Shown in pieces: positions 38,801 to 50,794 of a DNA stretch of 64,000 bases (position 1 is its first letter; each line of letters opens with the position of its first letter). Under the pieces are notes generated by a model. It had not been told where the DNA came from. It saw only the letters and a list, made by a program, of their open reading frames with translations, and ran no database searches. The position numbers and the translations under genes are program-made. The stretch is from assembly GCF_933775445.1 (NCBI RefSeq), contig NW_026089432.1, positions 62,001 to 126,000 of the forward strand, written 5' to 3'. The stretch is from Argentina anserina (Eukaryota > Streptophyta > Magnoliopsida > Rosales > Rosaceae).

Positions 38801-40530
38801 TTTGCGTATCTTTACTATTCCAATTGTGTATCTTTACATCGTTTGCGTATCTTTACTGTTCCAATTGAGTATCTTTACATCGTTTGCGTATCTTTACTAT
38901 TCCAATTGTGTATCTTTACATCGTTTGCGTATCTTTACTATTCAAATTGTGTATCTTTTCATTTCTCGTTTGAGTATCTGTCTGTAAGGCTTCTGATGCG
39001 AGTTTCTATTGTATTTGAGAGTTTTGCAAGTGTGGGAGTGTGTTTCTTTCAAACTGAGTATCTTTACATCGTTTGCGTATCTTTACTATTCCAATTGTGT
39101 ATCTTTACATCGTTTGCGTATCTTTACTATTCCAATTGTGTATCTTTTCATTTCTCGTTTGAGTATCTTTCTGTAAGGCTTCTGATGCGAGTTTCTATTG
39201 TATTCGAGAGTTTTGCAAGTGTGGGAGTGTGTTTCATTCAAACTGAGTATCTTTACATCGTTTGCGTATCTTTACTATTCCAATTGTGTATCTTTACATC
39301 GTTTGCGTATCTTTACTATTCCAATTGTGTATCTTTTCATTTCTCGTTTGAGTATCTTTCTGTAAGGCTTTCTGATGCGAGTTCTTTTGAATTTGAGAGT
39401 TTTGCAAGTGTGGGAGTGTGTTTCTTTCAAACTGAGTATCTTTACATCGTTCGCGTATCTTTACTATTCCAATTGTGTATCTTTACATTTCTCGTTTGAG
39501 TATCTTTCTGTAAGGCTTCCTGATGCGAGTTTCTATTGAATTTGAGAGTTTTGCAAGTGTGGGAGTGTGTTTCTTTCAAACTGAGTATCTTTACATCGTT
39601 CGCGTATCTTTACTATTCCAATTGTGTATCTTTACATCGTTTGCGTATCTTTACTATTCCAATTGTGTATCTTTTCATTTCTCGTTTGAGTATCTTTCTG
39701 TAAGGCTTTCTGATGCGAGTTCTTTTGAATTTGAGAGTTTTGCAAGTGTGGGAGTGTGTTTCTTTCAAACTGAGTATCTTTACATCGTTCGCGTATCTTT
39801 ACTATTCCAATTGTGTATCTTTACATTTCTCGTTTGAGTATCTTTCTGTAAGGCTTCCTGATGCGAGTTTCTATTGAATTTGAGAGTTTTGCAAGTGTGG
39901 GAGTGTGTTTCTTTCAAACTGAGTATCTTTACATCGTTTGCGTATCTTTACTATTCCAATTGTGTATCTTTACATCGTTTGCGTATCTTTACTGTTCCAA
40001 TTGAGTATCTTTACATCGTTTGCGTATCTTTACTATTCCAATTGTGTATCTTTACATCGTTTGCGTATCTTTACTATTCCAATTGTGTATCTTTACATCG
40101 TTTGCGTATCTTTACTATTCCAATTGTGTATCTTTTCATTTCTCGTTTGAGTATCTTTCTGTAAGGCTTCTGATGCGAGTTTCTAATGTATTTGAGAGTT
40201 TTGCAAGTGTCGGAGTGTGTTTCTTTCAAACTTTTTATCTTTACATCGTTTGCGTATCTTTACTATTCCAATTGTGTATCTTTTCATTTCTCGTTTGAGT
40301 ATCTTTCTGTAAGGCTTTCTGATGCGAGTTCTTTTGAATTTGAGAGTTTTGCAAGTGTGGGAGTGTGTTTCTTTCAAACTGAGTATCTTTACATCGTTTG
40401 CGTATCTTTACTATTCCAATTGTGTATCTTTTCATTTCTCGTTTGAGTATCTTTCTGTAAGGCTTCTGATGCGAGTTTCTATTGTATTCGAGAGTTTTGC
40501 AAGTGTGGGAGTGTGTTTCATCAAACTGAG
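35880..40530 (+). repeat. HOR 4,651 bp, copy 1
   Basis: About 25 monomers, the longest HOR here. From 36,830 the lengths run 189, 149, 230, 149, 312, 149, 189, 149, 230, 149, 271, 189, 190, 148, 190, 148, 312, 149 and so on. Rare shared marks fix the offset at 4,651: GCGTGTCTTTAC near 35,896 and 40,547, TTAAGTATCTTTCTC tails, CTTTTAATTTCTCG, and GCGAATGTTTAC. The left boundary is approximate because it lies inside a monomer. Confidence 0.85.
37547..37858 (+). repeat. Five-module monomer (312 bp), example
   Basis: Head plus five modules plus tail. The second module has the ACTGTTCCAATTGAG variant and the fourth has GCGTATGTTTAC. A near-identical copy lies at 42,198-42,509, one 4,651-bp HOR period away. 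Other five-module monomers are at 34,707, 35,168 (311 bp because of the short head) and 39,861. Confidence 0.9.
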
Positions 40531-43500
40531 TATCTTTACATCGTTTGCGTGTCTTTACTATTCCAATTGTGTATCTTTACATCGTTTGCGTATATTTACT
40601 ATTCCAATTGTGTATCTTTTCATTTCTCGTTTAAGTATCTTTCTCTAAGGCTTCTGAAGCGAGTTTCTATTGTATTTGAGAGTTTTGCAAGTGTGGGAGT
40701 GTGTTTCATTCAAACTGAGTATCTTTACATCGTTTGCGTATCTTTACTATTCCAATTGTGTATCTTTACATCGTTTGCGTATCTTTACTATTCCAATTGT
40801 GTATCTTTTCATTTCTCGTTTGAGTATCTTTCTGTAAGGCTTCTGATGCGAGTTTCTAATGTATTTGAGAGTTTTGCAAGTGTGGGAGTGTGTTTCTTTC
40901 AAACTTTTTATCTTTACATCGTTTGCGTATCTTTACTATTCCAATTGTGTATCTTTTCATTTCTCGTTTTAGTATCTTTCTGTAAGGCTTCTGATGCGAG
41001 TTTCTATTGTATTTGAGAGTTTTGCAAGTGTGGGAGTGTGTTTCCTTCAAACTGAGTATCTTTACATCGTTTGCGTATCTTTACGATTCCAATTGTGTAT
41101 CTTTTCATTTCTCGTTTGAGTATCTTTCTGTAAGGCTTTCTGATGCGAGTTTCTATTGAATTTGAGAGTTTTGCAAGTGTGGGAGTGTGTTTCTTTCAAA
41201 CTGAGTATCTTTACATCGTTTGCGAATGTTTACTATTCCAATTGTGTATCTTTACATCGTTTGCGTATCTTTACTATTCCAATTGTGTATCTTTTAATTT
41301 CTCGTTTTAGTATCTTTCTGTAAGGCTTCTGATGCGAGTTTCTATTGTATTTGAGAGTTTTGCAAGTGTGGGAGTGTGTTTCTTTCAAACTTAGTATCTT
41401 TACATCGTTTTCGTATCTTTACTATTCCAATTGTGTATCTTTTCATTTCTCGTTTGAGTATCTTTCTGTAAGGCTTCCTGATGCGAGTTTCTATTGAATT
41501 TGAGAGTTTTGCAAGTGTGGGAGTGTGTTTCTTTCAAACTGAGTATCTTTACATCGTTCGCGTATCTTTACTATTCCAATTGTGTATCTTTATATCGTTT
41601 GCGTATCTTTACTATTCGAATTGTGTATCTTTTCATTTCTCGTTTGAGTATCTTTCTGTAAGGCTTCTGATGCGAGTTTCTATTGTATTTGAGAGTTTTG
41701 CAAGTGTGGGAGTGTGTTTCTTTCAAACTTAGTATCTTTACATCGTTTGCGTATCTTTACTATTCCAATTGTGTATCTTTTCATTTCTCGTTTGAGTATC
41801 TTTCTGTAAGGCTTCCTGATGCGAGTTTCTATTGAATTTGAGAGTTTTGCAAGTGTGGGAGTGTGTTTCTTTCAAACTGAGTATCTTTACATCGTTTGCG
41901 TATCTTTACTATTCCAATTGTGTATCTTTACATCGTTTGCGTATCTTTACTATTCTAATTGTGTATCTTTACATCGTTTGCGTATCTTTACTATTCCAAT
42001 TGTGTATCTTTTCATTTCTCGTTTTAGTATCTTTCTGTAAGGCTTCTGATGCGACTTTCTATTGTAATTGAGAGTTTTGCAAGTGTGGGAGTGTGGTTCC
42101 TTCAAACTGAGTATCTTTACATCGTTTCCGTATCTTTACGATTCCAATTGTGTATCTTTTCATTTCTCGTTTGAGTATTTTTCTGTAAGGCTTTCTGATG
42201 CGAGTTTCTATTGAATTTGAGAGTTTTGCAAGTGTGGGAGTGTGTTTCTTTCAAACTGAGTATCTTTACATCGTTTGCGTATCTTTACTATTCCAATTGT
42301 GTATCTTTACATCGTTTGCGTATCTTTACTGTTCCAATTGAGTATCTTTACATCGTTTGCGTATCTTTACTATTCCAATTGTGTATCTTTACATCGTTTG
42401 CGTATGTTTACTATTCCAATTGTGTATCTTTACATCGTTTGCGTATCTTTACTATTCCAATTGTGTATCTTTTCATTTCTCGTTTTAGTATCTTTCTGTA
42501 AGGCTTCTGATGCGAGTTTCTATTGTATTTGAGAGTTTTGCAAGTGTGGGAGTGTGTTTCTTTCAAACTTAGTATCTTTACATCGTTTGCGTATCTTTAC
42601 TATTCCAATTGTGTATCTTTTCATTTCTCGTTTGAGTATCTTTCTGTAAGGCTTCCTGATGCGAGTTTCTATTGAATTTGAGAGTTTTGCAAGTGTGGGA
42701 GTGTGTTTCTTTCAAACTGAGTATCTTTACATCGTTTGCGTATGTTTACTATTCCAATTGTGTATCTTTACATCGTTTGCGTATCTTTACTATTCCAATT
42801 GTGTATCTTTACATTTCTCGTTTTAGTATCTTTCTGTAAGGCTTCTGATGCGAGTTTCTATTGTATTTGAGAGTTTTGCAAGTGTGGGAGTGTGTTTCTT
42901 TCAAACTTAGTATCTTTACATCGTTTGCGTATCTTTACTATTCCAATTGTGTATCTTTTCATTTCTCGTTTGAGTATCTTTCTGTAAGGCTTCCTGATGC
43001 GAGTTTCTATTGAATTTGAGAGTTTTGCAAGTGTGGGAGTGTGTTTCTTTCAAACTGAGTATCTTTACATCGTTTGCGTATCTTTACTATTCCAATTGTG
43101 TATCTTTACATCGTTTGCGTATCTTTACTATTCTAATTGTGTATCTTTACATCGTTTGCGTATCTTTACTATTCCAATTGTGTATCTTTTCATTTCTCGT
43201 TTTAGTATCTTTCTGTAAAGCTTCTGATGCGAGTTTCTATTGTATTTGAGAGTTTTGCAAGTGTGAGAGTGCGTTTCCTTCAAACTGAGTATCTTTACAT
43301 CGTTTCCGTATCTTTACGATTCCAATTGTGTATCTTTTCATTTCTCGTTTGAGTATTTTTCTGTAAGGCTTTCTGATGCGAGTTTCTATTGAATTTGAGA
43401 GTTTTGCAAGTGTGGGAGTGTGTTTCTTTCAAACTTAGTATCTTTACATCGTTTGCGTATCTTTACTATTCCAATTGTGTATCTTTACATCGTTTGCGTA

Positions 43501-45018
43501 TCTTTACTGTTCCAATTGAGTATCTTTACATCGTTTGCGTATCTTTACTATTCCAATTGTGTATCTTTACATCGTTTGCGTATCTTTACTATTCAAATTG
43601 TGTATCTTTTCATTTCTCGTTTGAGTATCTGTCTGTAAGGCTTCTGATGCGAGTTTCTATTGTATTTGAGAGTTTTGCAAGTGTGGGAGTGTGTTTCTTT
43701 CAAACTGAGTATCTTTACATCGTTTGCGTATCTTTACTATTCCAATTGTGTATCTTTACATCGTTTGCGTATCTTTACTATTCCAATTGTGTATCTTTTC
43801 ATTTCTCGTTTGAGTATCTTTCTGTAAGGCTTCTGATGCGAGTTTCTATTGTATTCGAGAGTTTTGCAAGTGTGGGAGTGTGTTTCATTCAAACTGAGTA
43901 TCTTTACATCGTTTGCGTATCTTTACTATTCCAATTGTGTATCTTTACATCGTTTGCGTATCTTTACTATTCCAATTGTGTATCTTTTCATTTCTCGTTT
44001 GAGTATCTTTCTGTAAGGCTTTCTGATGCGAGTTCTTTTGAATTTGAGAGTTTTGCAAGTGTGGGAGTGTGTTTCTTTCAAACTGAGTATCTTTACATCG
44101 TTCGCGTATCTTTACTATTCCAATTGTGTATCTTTACATTTCTCGTTTGAGTATCTTTCTGTAAGGCTTCCTGATGCGATTTTCTATTGAATTTGAGAGT
44201 TTTGCAAGTGTGGGAGTGTGTTTCTTTCAAACTGAGTATCTTTACATCGTTCGCGTATCTTTACTATTCCAATTGTGTATCTTTACATCGTTTGCGTATC
44301 TTTACTATTCCAATTGTGTATCTTTTCATTTCTCGTTTGAGTATCTTTCTGTAAGGCTTTCTGATGCGAGTTCTTTTGAATTTGAGAGTTTTGCAAGTGT
44401 GGGAGTGTGTTTCTTTCAAACTGAGTATCTTTACATCGTTCGCGTATCTTTACTATTCCAATTGTGTATCTTTACATTTCTCGTTTGAGTATCTTTCTGT
44501 AAGGCTTCCTGATGCGAGTTTCTATTGAATTTGAGAGTTTTGCAAGTGTGGGAGTGTGTTTCTTTCAAACTGAGTATCTTTACATCGTTTGCGTATCTTT
44601 ACTATTCCAATTGTGTATCTTTTCATTTCTCGTTTTAGAATCTTTCTGTAAGGCTTCTGATGCGAGTTTCTAATGTATTTGAGAGTTTTGCAAGTGTCGG
44701 AGTGTGTTTCTTTCAAACTTTTTATCTTTACATCGTTTGCGTATCTTTACTATTCCAATTGTGTATCTTTTCATTTCTCGTTTGAGTATCTTTCTGTAAG
44801 GCTTTCTGATGCGAGTTCTTTTGAATTTGAGAGTTTTGCAAGTGTGGGAGTGTGTTTCTTTCAAACTGAGTATCTTTACATCGTTTGCGTATCTTTACTA
44901 TTCCAATTGTGTATCTTTTCATTTCTCGTTTGAGTATCTTTCTGTAAGGCTTCTGATGCGAGTTTCTATTGTATTCGAGAGTTTTGCAAGTGTGGGAGTG
45001 TGTTTCATTCAAACTGAG
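40531..45018 (+). repeat. HOR 4,651 bp family, copy 2 (about 4,488 bp)
   Basis: Follows copy 1 at offset 4,651 until 44,512. There a 312-bp five-module monomer (39,861 in copy 1) is replaced by a 148-bp one-module monomer, which shifts later offsets to 4,487-4,488. The difference is exactly four 41-bp modules, but the tail also changes (CTCGTTTTAGAATC), so a segment swap is as likely as slippage. GATGCGATTTTC near 44,172 is private. Confidence 0.84.
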
Positions 45019-46685
45019 TATCTTTACATCGTTTGCGTGTCTTTACTATTCCAATTGTGTATCTTTACATCGTTTGCGTATATTTACTATTCCAATTGTG
45101 TATCTTTTCATTTCTCGTTTAAGTATCTTTCTCTAAGGCTTCTGAAGCGAGTTTCTATTGTATTTGAGAGTTTTGCAAGTGTGGGAGTGTGTTTCATTCA
45201 AACTGAGTATCTTTACATCGTTTGCGTATCTTTACTATTCCAATTGTGTATCTTTACATCGTTTGCGTATCTTTACTATTCCAATTGTGTATCTTTTCAT
45301 TTCTCGTTTGAGTATCTTTCTGTAAGGCTTCTGATGCGAGTTTCTAATGTATTTGTGAGTTTTGCAAGTGTGGGAGTGTGTTTCTTTCAAACTTTTTATC
45401 TTTACATCGTTTGCGTATCTTTACTATTCCAATTGTGTATCTTTTCATTTCTCGTTTGAGTATCTTTCTGTAAGGCTTCTGATGCGAGTTTCTATTGTAT
45501 TTGAGAGTTTTGCAAGTGTGGGAGTGTGTTTCCTTCAAACTGAGTATCTTTACATCGTTTGCGTATCTTTACGATTCCAATTGTGTATCTTTTCATTTCT
45601 CGTTTGAGTATCTTTCTGTAAGGCTTTCTGATGCGAGTTTCTATTGAATTTGAGAGTTTTGCAAGTGTGGGAGTGTGTTTCTTTCAAACTGAGTATCTTT
45701 ACATCGTTTGCGTATGTTTACTATTCCAATTGTGTATCTTTACATCGTTTGCGTATCTTTACTATTCCAATTGTGTATCTTTTCATTTCTCGTTTTAGTA
45801 TCTTTCTGTAAGGCTTCTGATGCGAGTTTCTATTGTATTTGAGAGTTTTGCAAGTGTGGGAGTGTGTTTCTTTCAAACTTAGTATATTTACATCGTTTTC
45901 GTATCTTTACTATTCCAATTGTGTATCTTTTCATTTCTCGTTTGAGTATCTTTCTGTAAGGCTTCCTGATGCGAGTTTCTATTGAATTTGAGAGTTTTGC
46001 AAGTGTGGGAGTGTGTTTCTTTCAAACTGAGTATCTTTACATCGTTTGCGTATGTTTACTATTCCAATTGTGTATCTTTACATCGTTTGCGTATCTTTAC
46101 TATTCCAATTGTGTATCTTTACATTTCTCGTTTTAGTATCTTTCTGTAAGGCTTCTGATGCGAGTTTCTATTGTATTTGAGAGTTTTGCAAGTGTGGGAG
46201 TGTGTTTCTTTCAAACTTAGTATCTTTACATCGTTTGCGTATCTTTACTATTCCAATTGTGTATCTTTTCATTTCTCGTTTGAGTATCTTTCTGTAAGGC
46301 TTCCTGATGCGAGTTTCTATTGAATTTGAGAGTTTTGCAAGTGTGGGAGTGTGTTTCTTTCAAACAGAGTATCTTTACATCGTTTGCGTATCTTTACTAT
46401 TCCAATTGTGTATCTTTACATCGTTTGCGTATCTTTACTATTCTAATTGTGTATCTTTACATCGTTTGCGTATCTTTACTATTCCAATTGTGTATCTTTT
46501 CATTTCTCGTTTTAGTATCTTTCTGTAAGGCTTCTGATGCGACTTTCTATTGTAATTGAGAGTTTTGCAAGTGTGGGAGTGTGGTTCCTTCAAACTGAGT
46601 ATCTTTACATCGTTTCCGTATCTTTACGATTCCAATTGTGTATCTTTTCATTTCTCGTTTGAGTATTTTTCTGTAAGGCTTTCTG
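45019..46685 (+). repeat. HOR 4,651 bp family, partial copy 3
   Basis: Matches 40,531-42,197 at offset 4,488, including GCGTGTCTTTAC near 45,035 and TTAAGTATCTTTCTC. It diverges at 46,686, where a three-module monomer takes the place of a five-module one. The last part (from 46,307) also opens the 1,852-bp HOR. Confidence 0.83.
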
Positions 46686-48158
46686 ATGCGAGTTTCTATT
46701 GAATTTGAGAGTTTTGCAAGTGTGGGAGTGTGTTTCTTTCAAACTGAGTATCTTTACATCGTTTGCGTATCTTTACTGTTCCAATTGAGTATCTTTACAT
46801 CGTTTGCGTATCTTTACTATTCCAATTGTGTATCTTTACATCGTTTGCGTATCTTTACTATTCCAATTGTGTATCTTTTCATTTCTCGTTTGAGTATCTG
46901 TCTGTAAGGCTTCTGATGCGAGTTTCTATTGTATTTGAGAGTTTTGCAAGTGTGGGAGTGTGTTTCTTTCAAACTGAGTATCTTTACATCGTTTGCGTAT
47001 CTTTACTATTCCAATTGTGTATCTTTACATCGTTTGCGTATCTTTACTATTCCAATTGTGTATCTTTTCATTTCTCGTTTGAGTATCTTTCTGTAAGGCT
47101 TCTGATGCGAGTTTCTATTGTATTCGAGAGTTTTGCAAGTGTGGGAGTGTGTTTCATTCAAACTGAGTATCTTTACATCGTTTGCATATCTTTACTATTC
47201 CAATTGTGTATCTTTACATCGTTTGCGTATCTTTACTATTCCAATTGTGTATCTTTTCATTTCTCGTTTGAGTATCTTTCTGTAAGGCTTTCTGATGCGA
47301 GTTCTTTTGAATTTGAGAGTTTTGCAAGTGTGGGAGTGTGTTTCTTTCAAACTGAGTATCTTTACATCGTTCGCGTATCTTTACTATTCCAATTGTGTAT
47401 CTTTACATTTCTCGTTTGAGTATCTTTCTGTAAGGCTTCCTGATGCGAGTTTCTATTGAATTTGAGAGTTTTGCAAGTGTGGGAGTGTGTTTCTTTCAAA
47501 CTGAGTATCTTTACATCGTTCGCGTATCTTTACTATTCCAATTGTGTATCTTTATATCGTTTGCGTATCTTTACTATTCGAATTGTGTATCTTTTCATTT
47601 CTCGTTTGAGTATCTTTCTCTAAGGCTTCTGAAGCGAGTTTCTATTGTATTTGAGAGTTTTGCAAGTGTGGGAGTGTGTTTCTTTCAAACTGAGTATCTT
47701 TACATCGTTTGCGTATGTTTACTATTCCAATTGTGTATCTTTACATCGTTTGCGTATCTTTACTATTCCAATTGTGTATCTTTACATTTCTCGTTTTAGT
47801 ATCTTTCTGTAAGGCTTCTGATGCGAGTTTCTATTGTATTTGAGAGTTTTGCAAGTGTGGGAGTGTGTTTCTTTCAAACTTAGTATCTTTACATCGTTTG
47901 CGTATCTTTACTATTCCAATTGTGTATCTTTACATCGTTTGCGTATCTTTACTATTCCAATTGTGTATCTTTACATTTCTCGTTTTAGTATCTTTCTGTA
48001 AGGCTTCTGATGCGAGTTTCTATTGTATTTGAGAGTTTTGCAAGTGTGGGAGTGTGTTTCTTTCAAACTTAGTATCTTTACATCGTTTGCGTATCTTTAC
48101 TATTCCAATTGTGTATCTTTTCATTTCTCGTTTGAGTATCTTTCTGTAAGGCTTCCTG
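46307..48158 (+). repeat. HOR 1,852 bp, copy 1
   Basis: Ten monomers of 230, 149, 230, 189, 190, 148, 189, 189, 189 and 149 bp. The third is a contracted form of the four-module monomer. It still has ACTGTTCCAATTGAG and GAGTATCTGTCTG, but the first module is missing. CAAACAGAG near 46,363 and TTTGCATATC near 47,184 are private to this copy. Confidence 0.88.
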
Positions 48159-49483
48159 ATGCGAGTTTCTATTGAATTTGAGAGTTTTGCAAGTGTGGGA
48201 GTGTGTTTCTTTCAAACTGAGTATCTTTACATCGTTTGCGTATCTTTACTATTCCAATTGTGTATCTTTACATCGTTTGCGTATCTTTACTATTCTAATT
48301 GTGTATCTTTACATCGTTTGCGTATCTTTACTATTCCAATTGTGTATCTTTTCATTTCTCGTTTTAGTATCTTTCTGTAAGGCTTCTGATGCGACTTTCT
48401 ATTGTAATTGAGAGTTTTGCAAGTGTGGGAGTGTGGTTCCTTCAAACTGAGTATCTTTACATCGTTTCCGTATCTTTACGATTCCAATTGTGTATCTTTT
48501 CATTTCTCGTTTGAGTATTTTTCTGTAAGGCTTTCTGATGCGAGTTTCTATTGAATTTGAGAGTTTTGCAAGTGTGGGAGTGTGTTTCTTTCAAACTGAG
48601 TATCTTTACATCGTTTGCGTATCTTTACTGTTCCAATTGAGTATCTTTACATCGTTTGCGTATCTTTACTATTCCAATTGTGTATCTTTACATCGTTTGC
48701 GTATCTTTACTATTCCAATTGTGTATCTTTTCATTTCTCGTTTGAGTATCTGTCTGTAAGGCTTCTGATGCGAGTTTCTATTGTATTTGAGAGTTTTGCA
48801 AGTGTGGGAGTGTGTTTCTTTCAAACTGAGTATCTTTACATCGTTTGCGTATCTTTACTATTCCAATTGTGTATCTTTACATCGTTTGCGTATCTTTACT
48901 ATTCCAATTGTGTATCTTTTCATTTCTCGTTTGAGTATCTTTCTGTAAGGCTTCTGATGCGAGTTTCTATTGTATTCGAGAGTTTTGCAAGTGTGGGAGT
49001 GTGTTTCATTCAAACTGAGTATCTTTACATCGTTTGCGTATCTTTACTATTCCAATTGTGTATCTTTACATCGTTTGCGTATCTTTACTATTCCAATTGT
49101 GTATCTTTTCATTTCTCGTTTGAGTATCTTTCTGTAAGGCTTTCTGATGCGAGTTCTTTTGAATTTGAGAGTTTTGCAAGTGTGGGAGTGTGTTTCTTTC
49201 AAACTGAGTATCTTTACATCGTTCGCGTATCTTTACTATTCCAATTGTGTATCTTTACATTTCTCGTTTGAGTATCTTTCTGTAAGGCTTCCTGATGCGA
49301 GTTTCTATTGAATTTGAGAGTTTTGCAAGTGTGGGAGTGTGTTTCTTTCAAACTGAGTATCTTTACATCGTTCGCGTATCTTTACTATTCCAATTGTGTA
49401 TCTTTATATCGTTTGCGTATCTTTACTATTCGAATTGTGTATCTTTTCATTTCTCGTTTGAGTATCTTTCTCTAAGGCTTCTG
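48159..49483 (+). repeat. HOR 1,852 bp, partial copy 2
   Basis: Repeats the first seven monomers of the unit at offset 1,852. From 49,484 it switches into the rest of an 866-bp cassette (49,295-50,160) instead of the end of the 1,852-bp unit. Confidence 0.87.
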
Positions 49484-50794
49484 AAGCGAGTTTCTATTGT
49501 ATTTGAGAGTTTTGCAAGTGTGGGAGTGTGATTCATTCAAACTGAGTATCTTTACATCGTTTGCGTATCTTTACTATTCCAATTGTGTATCTTTACATCG
49601 TTTGCGTATCTTTACAATTCCAATTGTGTATCTTTTCATTTCTCGTTTGAGTATCTTTCTGTCAGGCTTTCTGATGCGAGTTTCTATTGAATTTGATAGT
49701 TTTGCAAGTGTGGGAGTGTGTTTCTTTCAAACTGAGTATCTTTACATCGTTCGTGTATCTTTACTATTCCAATTGTGTATCTTTACATTTCTCGTTTGAG
49801 TATCTTTCTGTAAGGCTTCCTGATGCGAGTTTCTATTGAATTTGAGAGTTTTGCAAGTGTGGGAGTGTGTTTCTTTCAAACTGAGTATCTTTACATCGTT
49901 CGCGTATCTTTACTATTCCAATTGTGTATCTTTACATCGTTTGCGTATCTTTACTATTCCAATTGTGTATCTTTTCATTTCTCGTTTGAGTATCTTTCTG
50001 TAAGGCTTTCTGATGCGAGTTCTTTTGAATTTGAGAGTTTTGCAAGTGTGGGAGTGTGTTTCTTTCAAACTGAGTATCTTTACATCGTTCGCGTATCTTT
50101 ACTATTCCAATTGTGTATCTTTACATTTCTCGTTTGAGTATCTTTCTGTAAGGCTTCCTGATGCGAGTTTCTATTGAATTTGAGAGTTTTGCAAGTGTGG
50201 GAGTGTGTTTCTTTCAAACTGAGTATCTTTACATCGTTCGCGTATCTTTACTATTCCAATTGTGTATCTTTATATCGTTTGCGTATCTTTACTATTCGAA
50301 TTGTGTATCTTTTCATTTCTCGTTTGAGTATCTTTCTCTAAGGCTTCTGAAGCGAGTTTCTATTGTATTTGAGAGTTTTGCAAGTGTGGGAGTGTGTTTC
50401 ATTCAAACTGAGTATCTTTACATCGTTTGCGTATCTTTACTATTCCAATTGTGTATCTTTTCATTTCTCGTTTGAGTATCTTTCTGTAAGGCTTCTGATG
50501 CGAGTTTCTAATGTATTTGAGAGTTTTGCAAGTGTGGGAGTGTGTTTCTTTCAAACTTTTTATCTTTACATCGTTTGCGTATCTTTTCTATTCCAATTGT
50601 GTATCTTTTCATTTCTCGTTTTAGTATCTTTCTGTAAGGCTTCTGATGCGAGTTTCTATTGTATTTGAGAGTTTTGCAAGTGTGGGAGTGTGTTTCCTTC
50701 AAACTGAGTATCTTTACATCGTTTGCGTATCTTTACGATTCCAATTGTGTATCTTTTCATTTCTCGTTTGAGTATCTTTCTGTAAGGCTTTCTG
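49484..50794 (+). repeat. Satellite mosaic
   Basis: Monomers of 190, 149, 190, 148, 189, 148, 148 and 149 bp. The first four complete an 866-bp cassette with CTGTCAGG and TTTGATAG, a distant copy 17 kb from the nearest other one. GTGATTCATTC near 49,530, CGTTCGTGTATC near 49,750 and TATCTTTTCTATTCC near 50,582 are single-copy variants. Confidence 0.84.

Noticed and set aside
40510..40525. 1-bp deletion (GTTTCATCAAACTG) as a functional frameshift
   Set aside because: It only shortens one satellite monomer to 188 bp. With no coding sequence there is nothing to shift. It could also be a sequencing error.
46307..48158. The 1,852-bp HOR as the 1,893-bp HOR minus one 41-bp module
   Set aside because: The length difference is exactly 41 bp, but the monomer series differ (230, 149, 230, 189... 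versus 189, 190, 189, 190...). The match of the difference is a coincidence of the shared module length.
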